64,000 nt of DNA from positions 124,001-188,000 of the forward strand of contig NZ_PZKC01000002.1 of assembly GCF_003034845.1 (NCBI RefSeq), given 5' to 3'. This document shows, piece by piece, positions 38,501 through 47,770 of this stretch. The DNA is from Pseudothauera lacus (lineage in GTDB: Bacteria; Pseudomonadota; Gammaproteobacteria; Burkholderiales; Rhodocyclaceae). The notes beneath the pieces were generated by a model. The model did no database searches, was not told where the DNA came from, and was given only the letters and a program-made list of their open reading frames with translations. Each line of letters opens with the position of its first letter. The first letter of the stretch is position 1. Both the position numbers and the translations under genes were made by a program.

Positions 38501-39659
38501 TGTAGCCCAGCACATCCTCGACGTTGGCGGAAATGCGTTCCACCGGCCAGCCTGCGCTGGGGGCCCAGGCCACCGAGAACACCGGGCCGGCGGAAAACAG
38601 GTCGCGCTCGGCGCGCAGCTCGGCGGCCAGCCCGTCGCTGGTGGCTTCGATCCTGCTCCGGTGGCGCTGGTACCAGGCCAATGGGCCAATGGTGACAAGG
38701 CACAGCGCTGCATAAAGGCTCAGCCCCAGTCGGGCGGACTCTCGCCATGGAGCGTCGATCTCATCGAGATCGCGCCCGCTGGCCACTACCAATGGCCAGT
38801 CGAGTCTGAGCCCGGGTGGGGAGACTGTGCGCAACGCCATCATCCGGTGTTCGCCGGTGGCGTGGACCCGCCCTTCGAGGACGCTGGCCTCCATCCCGCT
38901 GAGCTTGTGGCGGGTGAAGAAGGAGTCGGGTGTGTCCAGGCGCAGCCCCCCCATGCCCGGCCGGTCCGGAGCCATGATGACCTGGATGCCGTCACCGTGC
39001 GCGAGCGCGCTCCACATGTCCGGCGCGTAGTTCACCGACTCCAGCACGGTGGTAAAGAACGGTCCCTCCAGACTGGCCACCACAGTGCCCGCAAATACGC
39101 CGTCCGGGCCATTGAGGCGGCGCGCCAGGGCAACGATCCAGATGTCTTCCACCGCGGACTTGAAGGGGCGCGAGAGGAACAGGACCGCCGGGCGGTCATC
39201 GTGCTGCGGGGCGGTGAAGTACTCGCGTCCGGAGAAGTCGCCACCCCGCAATGCCTTGCGACTGCTCGCCTGCGTGTAACCCTGCGCATCCAGCCACATC
39301 AGCGAACGTACGCCGGGCATGACCGCATTGAGTGCTTCCATCCGCCGGTTGGCCTCGCCTCCTGGGTCCTTGCCGGTGAGCCAGACGGCGTGTTCGGTCT
39401 CCAGATGGCTCAGGACGTTGGCGATGGCCTGAAGTTGAGCGCTGATATTGACCGCAGCGACCCGCGCCTGGGTGGCCAGGCGGTCGCTCTCCTCGCTGCG
39501 GACGCGCTCGCGCTCGGTGAGGATGCTGGCCGTCACGGCGATCCCCGCGACGAACAGGATGAAGCCCAGCACCAGCCGTTCGGCCAGGTTCCGCCGCCGT
39601 CTTGAGCCGTGCTGCGTGGGCAGGTCGGGATTGCTGGCGCGCGGTGGAGCTGTGTCCAT
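35589..39659 (-). CDS. Hybrid sensor histidine kinase with two receivers and an HPt domain
   Basis: 1356 aa from ATG 39659 (MDTAPPRASN). Order: membrane helix (about 29-46), periplasmic dCache-type sensor (about 60-300), second helix (about 311-330), PAS_3-type domains (about 355-475 and 480-600), HisKA with H629 in SHEIRTPMN, HATPase (about 730-848), receiver 1 (D918), receiver 2 (D1062) and an HPt domain with H1209 in LHTLKG. This is a BarA/RpfC-style phosphorelay. The co-translated GGDEF response regulator is the likely output. The signal is unknown. Confidence 0.93.
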   Translation of the reverse strand: MDTAPPRASNPDLPTQHGSRRRRNLAERLVLGFILFVAGIAVTASILTERERVRSEESDRLATQARVAAVNISAQLQAIANVLSHLETEHAVWLTGKDPGGEANRRMEALNAVMPGVRSLMWLDAQGYTQASSRKALRGGDFSGREYFTAPQHDDRPAVLFLSRPFKSAVEDIWIVALARRLNGPDGVFAGTVVASLEGPFFTTVLESVNYAPDMWSALAHGDGIQVIMAPDRPGMGGLRLDTPDSFFTRHKLSGMEASVLEGRVHATGEHRMMALRTVSPPGLRLDWPLVVASGRDLDEIDAPWRESARLGLSLYAALCLVTIGPLAWYQRHRSRIEATSDGLAAELRAERDLFSAGPVFSVAWAPSAGWPVERISANVEDVLGYKATQFTTGHLPWGNLIHPDDSDRIGTEVAAHIANGVDTYEQSYRVRDVHGHYRWLYDFTRLIRDASGALVQIRGYLFDQSRLKDVEAALNEERDRLAGIIEGTHVGTWEWHVQSGDTVFNERWAEIVGHTLEELQPTSIETWKHFTHPDDLAASGEALQRCFDGSSEYYECEARMRHRDGHWVWVLDRGKVQQWSADGKPLLMRGTHQDISARKQAEAELVDARQRAEEASAAKSRFVANMSHEIRTPMNAILGLLQLLERTALDQRQRDYAQKAEVAARGLLGILNDVLDFSRVEAGRMELEDAAFRLEDVLRYLSVVFSGAVEHRDLEVVFDVGPGLPAALHGDALRLQQVLLNLGSNAIKFTEHGAVVVALHDAGSAPPGKARIRFEVRDSGIGIPADKLETIFSGFTQADSSTSRKYGGSGLGLAISRSLVTLMGGNLEVDSSPGQGSCFSFTLEFRIADEGARPPPVKAAARRVLVVDDNDIARTTLRAMAEQLGWQVECAADGADAIDRVQVAAQRGFAFDCILLDWQMPQLDGLQTAHLIRTLDLPGTSPLIVMVTAHGREAINDALTSGNCPLDGYLLKPVTPTMLAATVAHAACTSADGGGDAFAPAGNRRLHGTNILLVEDNDINRQVAGELLAAEGAAVVMATDGYQALELLRTGSARFDAVLMDIQMPGIDGFEATRQLRALPGCATLPVIAMTANVLPADRQAALAAGMNDHVGKPFEIDRLVDLLLRHCTGSRHDAPQQGTVPAGAEATAGTEADAVFDLDMALRACGGKRDLLARMAAQFLSTQGEEVAHLVRALRTPAAAQVLPALHTLKGLAATLGLGQLASRARAIEAGLKSTPAARPAADWPAALEAAWNAAAAALAEAVAVPAGTHAGAPATVTQPSLAEGVAELVRLLQDGNLRAADAFAAVQNGLREVSPELTARLDEALQALDFDSALQFAQQASSHLQVHNGGQSR

Positions 39660-39825
39660 GAGCGATCCTGTGCTGTGAAGGCGGCAGGCCGCGGGTGCGC
39701 CGGTGGGCGGAGCGCAGGCCTCGGCGTGAGCTGTCGCGGCTATGTCTTTCGGCACATCTTAGCGGAAAAGTTCAAATGCACCGCGGGCACGGCTGCGCCA
39801 TGCACGGAATATTGCACGACGCCGG

Positions 39826-40593
39826 TCACCCCGCCGGCAAGGCCTCGATGGCCGGGCGGGCGAAGAGGTAGCCCTGCTGGTAGCGGACGCCGAAGTCGAG
39901 CAGACAGTCGCGTTCGTCGGTGGTCTCCACCCCCTCGCCGATGAGGGTGATGCCGAGGCGTTCGGCGGTCAGCGCAATGCCGGCGACGATGGCCTGGCGG
40001 GCGGGGTTGGCGTCGATGTCGCGGATCAGCTCCATGTCCAGTTTCAGCACGTGGGGCTGGAACTTCGCCAGCAGGTTGAGGCCGGCGTAGCCGGCGCCGA
40101 AGTCGTCGATGGCGGTGATGAAGCCGCGCTTGCGGTAGTCCGAGAAGATGCGGATCAGGTGCTCGCCGTCGCTGACCTGTTCGCCCTCGGTGACCTCGAA
40201 CATCAGCCGCTGCGAGGGGAAGCCGAAGCGCTCGCAGGCCTCCAGGGTGGAGCGGATGCAGCTCTCCGGGCGATAGATGGCATTGGGCAGGAAGTTGATC
40301 GACAGCCGCGTGCCGTTGATCGCGCCCAGGCCCAGCCCGGCGGCGAGCTCGATGGCCTTTACCCGGCAGGCCTGGTCGAAGCGGTAGCGGTTGTCGTCAT
40401 TGACCTGGGCGAGCACGCTCGCCGCGCCTTCGCCCGCGGGGCCGCGCACCAGCGCCTCGTAGGCGAAGGGGGCGCCGCCGAGCAGGTCGACGATGGGCTG
40501 GAAGGCCATGGTGAACTCGAAACCCAGGGCCGCGGCATTGCGGCACTGGTCGCATCCGGCGGGTTCGAAAGGTTGCGGGAAACGGGTGCTCAT
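39826..40593 (-). CDS. EAL-domain c-di-GMP phosphodiesterase
   Basis: 255 aa, a stand-alone EAL domain. Catalytic landmarks are intact: YEALVRG, SINFLPN, FEVTEGE, AIDDFGAGY (loop 6 with DDFG), the K of KLDMELIR, the E of LIGEGVET, and GYLFARP near the end. CDQC near residue 14-17 and Cys residues further on could bind metal or sense redox. It should hydrolyse c-di-GMP to pGpG. It lies 166 nt upstream of the hybrid kinase gene on the same strand, so the three may be one regulon. Confidence 0.9.
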   Translation of the reverse strand: MSTRFPQPFEPAGCDQCRNAAALGFEFTMAFQPIVDLLGGAPFAYEALVRGPAGEGAASVLAQVNDDNRYRFDQACRVKAIELAAGLGLGAINGTRLSINFLPNAIYRPESCIRSTLEACERFGFPSQRLMFEVTEGEQVSDGEHLIRIFSDYRKRGFITAIDDFGAGYAGLNLLAKFQPHVLKLDMELIRDIDANPARQAIVAGIALTAERLGITLIGEGVETTDERDCLLDFGVRYQQGYLFARPAIEALPAG

Positions 40594-40686
40594 CGCGGGT
40601 GCTCTGGAGTGTGCTGCGGTTGACGATATCACGCCCGCAAACCTCGTCAGCGCGCCGTTTGCCTTCCCCTGCGAATGGGTTTAGCC

Positions 40687-40715
40687 TTGAGTCGGGCGCT
40701 GCTGGCGCGTATGTC
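40687..40715 (+). promoter_or_regulatory. Candidate sigma-70 promoter of the yqjD-like gene
   Basis: TTGAGT (40687-40692) and TATGTC (40710-40715) are 17 nt apart, 25 nt before the ATG. The -10 match is weak. A GGAG ribosome site follows. No better candidate is seen in the 147-nt spacer. Confidence 0.35.
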
Positions 40716-40740
40716 ATAACCTGCGATAACGGAGTCGATC

Positions 40741-41061
40741 ATGGCTGCAACAAGCGAACAGAACCACGCCGCAAAGGAAAAGCTGGTAGCGGATTTCAAG
40801 GCCGTGGTTGCCGATACCGAAGAGCTGCTCAAGCTCACCGCCGGGCAGGCCGGTGACAAGCTCAGCGATGTGCGCGGACGCCTCTCCGAGCGCCTCGTCG
40901 GCGCCAAGGAGCGCCTTGCCGACGCCGAGCACGCGCTGCGCGAAAATGCCCGCAAGGTGGCCCACGCCACCGACGACTACGTGCATGCCCACCCCTGGCA
41001 GTCGGTCGGCATCGCTGCCGGTGTCGCCTTCCTCCTCGGCCTGCTCTCCGGCCGGCGCTGA
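40741..41061 (+). CDS. DUF883-family membrane-anchored ribosome-associated protein, YqjD/ElaB-like
   Basis: 106 aa. A long amphipathic helix region (about 10-80, with DVRGRLSERLVGAKERLADAEHALRE) is followed by the C-terminal anchor HPWQSVGIAAGVAFLLGLLSGRR. In E. coli, YqjD and ElaB bind ribosomes to the membrane in stationary phase under RpoS. First of three small genes that match yqjD-yqjE-yqjK. Confidence 0.9.
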   Translation: MAATSEQNHAAKEKLVADFKAVVADTEELLKLTAGQAGDKLSDVRGRLSERLVGAKERLADAEHALRENARKVAHATDDYVHAHPWQSVGIAAGVAFLLGLLSGRR

Positions 41062-41069
41062 ACGCGGCG

Positions 41070-41450
41070 ATGAGCGAAGAACGGAAACCGCGCCTGGCCG
41101 ACAGCCTGCGCGGCTTCCTGGATAGCGGGCTGGCCACCGCGCAGACCCGTCTGGAACTGCTTGCGGTGGAGTTCCAGGAAGAGAAGCTGCGCCTCTCCGG
41201 GCTGCTCTTCAACCTTGCCCTGAGCGCCATCCTGCTCGGTTTCGGGGTGGTCTTCCTGGCGCTTTTCCTCACCGTGCTGTTCTGGGAAGGGCACCGCCTG
41301 CTGGTCCTCGGTCTCGCCACCGTGGCGCTGATCGGCGGCGGCCTGTTCGCCGCCTCCAATGCCGCCCGCGAAATCCGCCGCGGCAGCCGCCTTTTTGCCG
41401 CCAGCCTTGCCGAGCTGGCGCGCGACCGCGAAGCACTGCGGCGCAAATGA
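41070..41450 (+). CDS. Phage-holin-like membrane protein, YqjE family
   Basis: 126 aa. An N-terminal amphipathic helix (LADSLRGFLDSGLATAQTRLELLAVEFQEEK) is followed by two membrane helices (LLFNLALSAILLGFGVVFLALFLT, LLVLGLATVALIGGGLFA) and a charged tail. The holin name reflects family naming only; a stress or envelope role alongside YqjD is more likely. Confidence 0.88.
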   Translation: MSEERKPRLADSLRGFLDSGLATAQTRLELLAVEFQEEKLRLSGLLFNLALSAILLGFGVVFLALFLTVLFWEGHRLLVLGLATVALIGGGLFAASNAAREIRRGSRLFAASLAELARDREALRRK

Positions 41451-41788
41451 ACGCCAGGGTAATCGAGCTCGCGCTGCGCAAGCAGCGCCTGCAGATTCAG
41501 GCCGAAGGTCAGCGTGCCGACATGCTGCGGCGGCTGGAGGGTTTCGAGTCCGCGCTGGATGTTGCCGACGGCGTGCGCGAGAACCTGCGCTGGGCGAGCC
41601 AGCACACCCCGGCGCTGTCGGCCGGGGCGGTGCTGTTCGTGTTGTGGAAGCCCCGGCTCGTGCTGCGTCTGGCCAAGCGCGCCTGGCTGGGCTGGATGCT
41701 GTACCGCAAGGTCGGGCGCGCCGCGGCCCCCGCCCTGGCGGCGGCCGCTGGTCTGCTCAGTCGCTGGCGCGCTGCGCGGGCAGGATGA
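41447..41788 (+). CDS. YqjK-like small protein
   Basis: 113 aa. It starts with an ATGA overlap with the yqjE-like gene. An N-terminal Arg/Gln-rich helix (IELALRKQRLQIQAEGQRADMLRR) is followed by a hydrophobic segment (LSAGAVLFVLWKPRLVLRLAKRAWLGWML). The last 32 nt overlap the convergent uraA gene, so the two transcripts share complementary 3' ends. Confidence 0.78.
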   Translation: MNARVIELALRKQRLQIQAEGQRADMLRRLEGFESALDVADGVRENLRWASQHTPALSAGAVLFVLWKPRLVLRLAKRAWLGWMLYRKVGRAAAPALAAAAGLLSRWRAARAG

Positions 41789-43004
41789 AGTTCAGCAGGA
41801 TCGCCGCGATCCCGCACAGACTCACGCCCTGCAGGGTGAAGCCATCGAGGTTGAGCGCCAGGCCGCCGATGCCGAACACCAGGATGCACGAGACGATCAC
41901 CAGATTGCGCGGTTCGTCCATGTTCACCTTGCCCTTGATCAGGGTCTTCAGCCCCACGCTGGCCACCGAGCCGAACAGCAGCATCATGATGCCGCCCATC
42001 ACCGGCACCGGGATGGACTGCAGGAAGGCGTTGAACTTGCCGACGAAGGCCATCGCAATGGCGAACACCGCCGCCCAGGTCATCACCGCCGGATTGAAGT
42101 TGCGGGTCAGGGTCACCGCGCCGGTGACTTCCGAGTAAGTGGTGATCGGCGGCCCGCCCACGGAGCCGGCGAACAGCACGCCGAGGCCGTCGCCCGCCAG
42201 GGTGCGGTGCAGGCCGGGGCTCTCGGTGTAGTCCTTGCCGGTGACCCCGCCGATGGCGACCACGTCGCCGACGTGCTCGATGGCCGGGGCCAGTGCCACC
42301 GGCAGCATGAACAGGATCGCTGCCCATTCAAAGCTCGGTGCCACGAAGCTCGGCATGGCCAGCCAGGGTGCGGCGCCGACCTTGGAGAAATCCACCAGCC
42401 CGAAGGCCGCGGCGGCCATGTAGCCGGCCGCCACGCCGGCGAGGATGGGCACCAGCTTGAGGAAGCCGCGCGCCAGCACCGCAACGGCCACCGTAGTACC
42501 GAGGGAGATTGCCGCAACGATCAGTGCGGTACCGTAGGGCACCAGTTCGACGCTGCCGTCACCGCTGCGCCCCATCGACATGTTGACCGCCACCGAGGCC
42601 AGCGACAGGCCGATGATCATGATGATCGGGCCGATCACCACCGGCGGCATGAAGCGGTGGACGACCTGGGCGCCGTGTTTCCATACCAGCCCGGCAAAGG
42701 CGAAGTACACCAGGCTGACGCAGGCCAGCGCGCCCATCGTGGCGGACATCCCCCAGGTGTGCATGCTGTAGATGATGGGGGCGATGAAGGCGAAGCTGGA
42801 GCCGAGGAAGATCGGCACCTGACGGCGGGTGACGAGCTGGAACAGCAGGGTGCCGACGCCGGCACCGAGCAGCGCCATGCTGGGATTGAGCCCGGTGAGC
42901 AGGGGCACCAGCACCAGCGCCCCGAAGGCCACGAAAAGGATCTGGCCGCCGGCCACCGCCTGGCGCCACGGCGGTTCCCCGCCCTGGATCGGTAGTTCTC
43001 GCAT
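41757..43004 (-). CDS. uraA: Uracil:proton symporter UraA-like
   Basis: 415 aa, the length of NAT/NCS2 permeases. About 14 hydrophobic segments. LQLVTRRQVPIFLGSSFAFIAPI, the AIEHVGDVVAIGGVTGKDY segment with the conserved Glu-His, and GLHRTLAGDGLGVLFAGSVGGPPITTYSEVTGAVTLTRNFNP (the NAT signature region) are clear. It imports uracil. It follows upp on the same strand, 91 nt later. Confidence 0.93.
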   Translation of the reverse strand: MRELPIQGGEPPWRQAVAGGQILFVAFGALVLVPLLTGLNPSMALLGAGVGTLLFQLVTRRQVPIFLGSSFAFIAPIIYSMHTWGMSATMGALACVSLVYFAFAGLVWKHGAQVVHRFMPPVVIGPIIMIIGLSLASVAVNMSMGRSGDGSVELVPYGTALIVAAISLGTTVAVAVLARGFLKLVPILAGVAAGYMAAAAFGLVDFSKVGAAPWLAMPSFVAPSFEWAAILFMLPVALAPAIEHVGDVVAIGGVTGKDYTESPGLHRTLAGDGLGVLFAGSVGGPPITTYSEVTGAVTLTRNFNPAVMTWAAVFAIAMAFVGKFNAFLQSIPVPVMGGIMMLLFGSVASVGLKTLIKGKVNMDEPRNLVIVSCILVFGIGGLALNLDGFTLQGVSLCGIAAILLNFILPAQRASD

Positions 43005-43050
43005 GCGTGTTCTCCGTTCGCCCGGCAGGGCGGAATGTATTTGCTGTTAT

Positions 43051-43077
43051 GGGTGCTGCGGGTGCTGCGGGTGCTGC
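43051..43077. repeat. Three tandem 9-bp repeats
   Basis: GGGTGCTGC is repeated three times without change, in the spacer between upp and uraA. The copy number may vary by slippage. It is not part of a gene. It could affect mRNA structure ahead of uraA. Confidence 0.85.
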
Positions 43078-43095
43078 AGGGACTGCGTGCCGCGT

Positions 43096-43728
43096 TCAGT
43101 TGTGCTTGGTGCCGAAGATCTTGTCGCCGGCGTCGCCGAGGCCGGGGATGATGTAGCCAATGTCGTTGAGGTGGCTGTCGATGCTGGCGGTGAAGATGTC
43201 CACGTCCGGATGCTGCTCGGCCATCAGGCGGATGCCCTCCGGGGCGGCCACCAGCACCAGCGCGCGGATCTGCGCGCAGCCCTTGCGCTTGAGCATGTCG
43301 CAGGTTGCCGCCAGCGAGCCGCCGGTGGCCAGCATCGGGTCGATGATCAGCGCCATGCGCTCGCTCAGCTCGCCGACGAACTTCTCGAAGTAGGGCGCCG
43401 GCTGCAGGGTTTCCTCGTTGCGGGCAATGCCCACCACGCTCACCTTGGCGCTCGGGATCATGTCCAGCACGCCGTCGAGCATGCCCAGGCCGGCGCGCAG
43501 GATGGGTACCACGGTGACCTTCTTGCCCTTGATCTGCTCGATCTCCACCGGCCCAGCCCAGCCCGCGATGGTGACCTTTTCGAGCGGGAAATCCTTGCAG
43601 GCCTCATAGGCCAGCAGGCGGGCGAGTTCGGCGGTGAGCTCGCGGAATTTCTTGGTGCTGATCTCGCCTTCGCGCATCAGGCCGATCTTGTGGCGGACGA
43701 GAGGGTGGTCGATTTGCTGGATGGGCAT
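43096..43728 (-). CDS. upp: Uracil phosphoribosyltransferase Upp
   Basis: 210 aa, standard length. [47 protein letters not shown] (PRPP loop) and the uracil-binding C terminus [18 protein letters not shown] are intact. It makes UMP from uracil and PRPP, feeding on uracil imported by the neighbouring UraA. Confidence 0.96.
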   Translation of the reverse strand: MPIQQIDHPLVRHKIGLMREGEISTKKFRELTAELARLLAYEACKDFPLEKVTIAGWAGPVEIEQIKGKKVTVVPILRAGLGMLDGVLDMIPSAKVSVVGIARNEETLQPAPYFEKFVGELSERMALIIDPMLATGGSLAATCDMLKRKGCAQIRALVLVAAPEGIRLMAEQHPDVDIFTASIDSHLNDIGYIIPGLGDAGDKIFGTKHN

Positions 43729-43765
43729 GATGGAGCGGTCCGATGGCGGCGCAAATGGCGCAAGT

Positions 43766-46700
43766 CTACCCTGCGTCGGCGATGGCGTCGTGTGCGTCTT
43801 GCAGCCTGCCCTGTGCATCATTGCAGTTCAGGCGCTGCTGGTTGGCGAGGATGCGTTCGATGAGCGGCTGGGCGTGTTGACGGCTGGCCAGTTCCAGGGC
43901 CTGGTCGAGCCAGGCGCGCGCCGTTGCGCACTGCTTGTCGCCATGTATCAGCAGCAGCGCTTCTGCACGCAGACGCAGGAGTTCGGCAACGTAATACTGC
44001 TCGGCGAGCTCTTCGGCAGTCAGCAAGGCACGCTCAATCAGGGTCAGGGCTTGTTGGGGATGCCCCATGGCAAGTTGCGCTTCGGCGCATATCGACAACA
44101 CGGTGACGCCACCGCCGCGGTAGGCCTCATGGACGGTGGCGCTGCCTTGTTCGAGAGCGCTGCCGGCGAGGGCGCCTTGGTGGACCTGTGCCCAGGCCTC
44201 GATCAAGGTGCCGACGCCGATCCACAGCGTGAAGCCGTAGCGTTCAGCCAGTGAACGGACCATCCGCGCATAGCGCTCCGCACCGGTAGGGTTACCGCGA
44301 AAGCGCTCGAAGAGTGCCGAGAAGGAGAGTGCAAAGCAGTGCGAATGCTCATTGCCGCAAGCGGCGCCGAGACGGCGTGCGTTGGCGAGGGTGCTTGTGG
44401 CCTCCGTCTGCTCACCGAGAAACCACAGCGTAAGGCCGAGAAAGGACTGACCGGTCACGGCGACGTCGTCGCCGCCGTGCCATGAGCGCCCGCCGAACCA
44501 GTTGCGCTCTGTTGCGGGTGCGCGCTCGGCGAGTTGATGCAGGCGGACCAAGGCGTCGCGGCTGGTCGCGAAGTTGCCCCGCCAGAAGTTGGAATTGCCC
44601 AGGGCGAAGAGCGCGAACATGCGCTCGCTGTTGTTGGTGGCACTGTCATGCAGTAGTTGAGCGGTTTCGAGGCCGCGGGCGTGTTCGCAGTGGGAACTGT
44701 CGCTCTGGTAGAGGCGCGCGAGCGCCATGAAGCGGCCGGTGCTGTCGTCACTGCGGACAGCGATGTCGAGTGCGCGCTCCATGAGCTTGCGGGCGGTAAG
44801 TGAGCCAAAGCCCTCGGAGAGGATGAGGGCGTCGCCGAGATCGAACATCAACGCCATCGTTGTTGCGGTAGAGGTCAGTTCCGGGTGGCTCTCGGCGATC
44901 TGCAAGGCGTTACGATAGTGCGCGACGGCGTCGGTGGCAGCTTGCCTGCGAGCGGCGAGTCGTCCGGCCTTGTCCCACCAGAACAGGCCCTGGCGGAGAT
45001 CGCCCCCGGAGGTGGCTTGCCAGGCCACAACTTCTGGTCGTTTCTCGGCGACGCCTGGAAACACGGCAGTGAGCACAGTGGCAACGCGCAGGTGCAACGC
45101 GGTGCGGCGAACGCGGGTCATCGACTGGTAGGCGGCGTCGCGTATCAGCGCGTGGGTGAAGCGGTAATTGCCGTCACCCTCCGCGACCAGCAGCTGGTTG
45201 TGCTCCAGGCGTTCAAGCGCAGGGGAGAGGTCGGCGTGGTTGCCCAGAGCTTCTGCGAGGATGTCGATCTCAAAGCGCTGACCGAGCACTGCTGCTGCGC
45301 GCAGGACGTGTGCGTCGGCACCGATGCGGTCGATACGTTCGCGCAGGACGGCCTGAAGGGTGTATGGAATGTCCTCGAAGGCACCATCATGGCCTCGTTC
45401 TCCAGCCAGTGTTGCCAGTTCGTGCAGGTAAAGCGGGATGCCTCCTGCCCGCCGAATCAGCTCATCGCGAGCTTGGGCGTCGAGCGCCGCGGTCGCCGGC
45501 AATGCCTGCAGGAGCGTGTGTGCGAGGCCATCGTCGAGCGGGCCAAGGCGGATGCAGGAGGCTTGGGAGACGTGTCCACGTACCGGGAGCTCCTCGCGGG
45601 TGGCGACGAGGGTCATGATGGGCAGTCTGGCGAGCGCCAGTCGATCAATCAGTTCCAGCGTGGTTGCATCCGCCCAGTGTGCATCCTCCAGCGCCAGCAC
45701 CACAGGCTGCTGGCTGCTGAGGTCGTTGAACATCTCTATGAGCAGGCGAAACAAGGCCTCCTTGTTGTGCATCGCCTCGCCGTCGCAGTCGATCAGGTCG
45801 ACAATCAGCGGAAAGGCCGTCCCCACCTTGTCGGGCCACTCGCGCTGAAGGTAGTCGAGCAACTTCTGGCGACGCGCTGCGCGAGGATCATCCGGGCCAA
45901 TTCCGCTGCGTTCCTCGATCATGCCTCCAAGGGGGGCGAGCGGAGAAAGGCGCAACTCCGGGCGGCAGATGAATGCGCGCAGTGCTCCGCCATTGCTGAG
46001 TGCGTGGCGAAAAAAATGCGCCAACAGTGTCGACTTGCCAATTCCGGCTTCGCCGCTGATGACCACCGTGCGGCCATTGCCGGCCTTGGTTTCGCTCCAG
46101 TGCGCGAGCAGATGGGTCATCTCTGCGCCGCGCCCGAGCATGATGGACCGGTCGGCGCTGACCGGCGACGGTGTGATGCCGGTCACGCGATAGACTGCGC
46201 CGCTGTGGGTGGCGTTCAGCGGCTGGTAAGAGAAGCGCTCGCCGGTGACTGCGGTCATGTGCTCGCTGATCACGGTATCGCCGCCAAGGGCAAGGAGGCG
46301 CAACTGACTGGCTGTCTCACTCAGTTCGCCGAGCTCATCCGGCGTTTCACCGCTGATCGTCCGTCCCCAGTGCAGCCCGATCCGCACCTGCGCCTGCGCG
46401 CCAAAGCGGCGGTGTAACGCGAGGGCTGCGCGAACGGCGTCGGCGGGTGCCGAATCACGCGCGACCGGCCAGCCAAAGTAGGCGATCAGGCTCTGCCCGG
46501 GGGCGCTGACCGCATGGCCGCCGTACGCGGTGAGGCATTCAATCACATCCCTGCGGAGGTTGCGGTGGTGCAAAACACCATCTTCCGGATCCGCACACGG
46601 CGCAATGCACTCGCAGCACAGCACGGCAAGGCTGCGGTATTCATCCGTGCCTGGGTGGTGTTGGCTTGGCGCCGATGCAAGAGGGCGTTCATCGGCACGC

Positions 46701-47515
46701 GCTGCCCTCAGCGTGCCTTCGGCTATGCTCTTCTGCAGCAGGGCTGTTTCAGTGTCCGGTGGCACGCCGAGTTCACGCTGCATCAGGCTCGCGAAGGTCT
46801 CGAACTGGCGGAGGGCGCGTTCGCGTAGGCCGTGCTGTGCATAGGCCCGCATCAGGCGACGCTGATTGAGTTCATCCAGCGGATCCAGAGTTTCCAGGCG
46901 GCGGCCGAGATCAAGCGCGTCGTCCATGCGCCCCGCTTCCAGTGAGCAGTCGGCGAGGCGATGGAGGGCGTCGATGCTGCGCTGGCGGAAGAAGCTGCGT
47001 TGCCGATCGAGCCATTCAGCGAAGGCCTCGCAACCTGGCAGGGAAAAGCCAGCAAGCAACTCCTGCCCCAGGCCGTCGGTGAGACTGCGCTCGTCGGGAT
47101 TAAGGGAGCACTGCGAACCGATGCATTTGCGGCAGATCTGAACGGGGGCCGCATCGAGGAGATGTACATCGATCCACAGTGCCGGATGCTGGTCCAGTGC
47201 CACGCTGTGGCGGGTGACCTGCAGGCCCGGCGAGCGCACTCCGGCGGTTGACAGCAAGTGGCCCAGATTGCCGAGCACCTGGCGCAGGTTGGCCTTGCCC
47301 GCATCTGCTGGCAGCTGCGGCCAGAGGAGATCGGCGAGGTGCTCGCGGCTGTGTGCCGCCCTGTTTTCGATAGCCAGGTAAGCCAGCAGGGCCAGCGTCC
47401 GGCGGTACTTCATTGTCGGGCCGAGGTCGTGTTCGCCCCGGCGAATGCGGGCGGGCCCCAAGAGCTGGATGCGCAACTGCTGAGATGGTGCGGCGTTGTG
47501 CTCAGCAGGGCTCAT
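43766..47515 (-). CDS. Large BTAD / cyclase-like / AAA ATPase / TPR regulator
   Basis: 1249 aa from ATG 47515 ([10 protein letters not shown]). Order: an N-terminal winged-helix-like domain (about 15-105), a bacterial transcriptional activation domain (about 110-260), a class III cyclase-like domain (about 293-450), an AAA_16/STAND ATPase with Walker A at 488-496 (SGEAGIGKS) and Walker [13 protein letters not shown], and TPR-like repeats to the end. The cyclase-like domain reads [12 protein letters not shown] where active enzymes have a metal-binding Asp, so it is probably inactive. A CxxCxxxxC cluster (C128, C131, C136) is unusual for a BTAD protein. It lies 255 nt downstream of the pilus cluster on the same strand and may control it. 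No clear ribosome site is visible. Confidence 0.85.
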   Translation of the reverse strand: MSPAEHNAAPSQQLRIQLLGPARIRRGEHDLGPTMKYRRTLALLAYLAIENRAAHSREHLADLLWPQLPADAGKANLRQVLGNLGHLLSTAGVRSPGLQVTRHSVALDQHPALWIDVHLLDAAPVQICRKCIGSQCSLNPDERSLTDGLGQELLAGFSLPGCEAFAEWLDRQRSFFRQRSIDALHRLADCSLEAGRMDDALDLGRRLETLDPLDELNQRRLMRAYAQHGLRERALRQFETFASLMQRELGVPPDTETALLQKSIAEGTLRAARADERPLASAPSQHHPGTDEYRSLAVLCCECIAPCADPEDGVLHHRNLRRDVIECLTAYGGHAVSAPGQSLIAYFGWPVARDSAPADAVRAALALHRRFGAQAQVRIGLHWGRTISGETPDELGELSETASQLRLLALGGDTVISEHMTAVTGERFSYQPLNATHSGAVYRVTGITPSPVSADRSIMLGRGAEMTHLLAHWSETKAGNGRTVVISGEAGIGKSTLLAHFFRHALSNGGALRAFICRPELRLSPLAPLGGMIEERSGIGPDDPRAARRQKLLDYLQREWPDKVGTAFPLIVDLIDCDGEAMHNKEALFRLLIEMFNDLSSQQPVVLALEDAHWADATTLELIDRLALARLPIMTLVATREELPVRGHVSQASCIRLGPLDDGLAHTLLQALPATAALDAQARDELIRRAGGIPLYLHELATLAGERGHDGAFEDIPYTLQAVLRERIDRIGADAHVLRAAAVLGQRFEIDILAEALGNHADLSPALERLEHNQLLVAEGDGNYRFTHALIRDAAYQSMTRVRRTALHLRVATVLTAVFPGVAEKRPEVVAWQATSGGDLRQGLFWWDKAGRLAARRQAATDAVAHYRNALQIAESHPELTSTATTMALMFDLGDALILSEGFGSLTARKLMERALDIAVRSDDSTGRFMALARLYQSDSSHCEHARGLETAQLLHDSATNNSERMFALFALGNSNFWRGNFATSRDALVRLHQLAERAPATERNWFGGRSWHGGDDVAVTGQSFLGLTLWFLGEQTEATSTLANARRLGAACGNEHSHCFALSFSALFERFRGNPTGAERYARMVRSLAERYGFTLWIGVGTLIEAWAQVHQGALAGSALEQGSATVHEAYRGGGVTVLSICAEAQLAMGHPQQALTLIERALLTAEELAEQYYVAELLRLRAEALLLIHGDKQCATARAWLDQALELASRQHAQPLIERILANQQRLNCNDAQGRLQDAHDAIADAG

Positions 47516-47770
47516 GAATGCGGGGATCTGTCGCTGGAGAGGTATCGGGCCCTTGGGCCGGGAAGGTGCGCTCCCGACCGTCACTGCGGCGGAGAAGGTA
47601 AAAATCTGCAAAGCGGCTGCCGATTATAGGTCAGCGCAAAGCAATCCATCCGCTGGTTTTTTGCCCAGAGCGCGAACCATTACCCATGCCGGCAGAACTT
47701 CCCATCCGCGCAGAGGAAGCGTCGAAAGCCGAATGCCCCGTACAGGCGCGCCCTGCAGCCTGTCGATCGA

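Noticed and set aside
35844-39605. A 1253-codon plus-strand open frame opposite the hybrid kinase
   Set aside because: The minus strand carries complete kinase, receiver and HPt motifs. The plus-strand reading is an antisense shadow.
41070-41450. A prophage remnant (holin-like name)
   Set aside because: The gene belongs to the yqjD-yqjE-yqjK set of chromosomal stress genes. No other phage gene is nearby.
43051-43077. A possible CRISPR-like repeat
   Set aside because: The unit is only 9 bp, is directly tandem and has no spacers or cas genes nearby.
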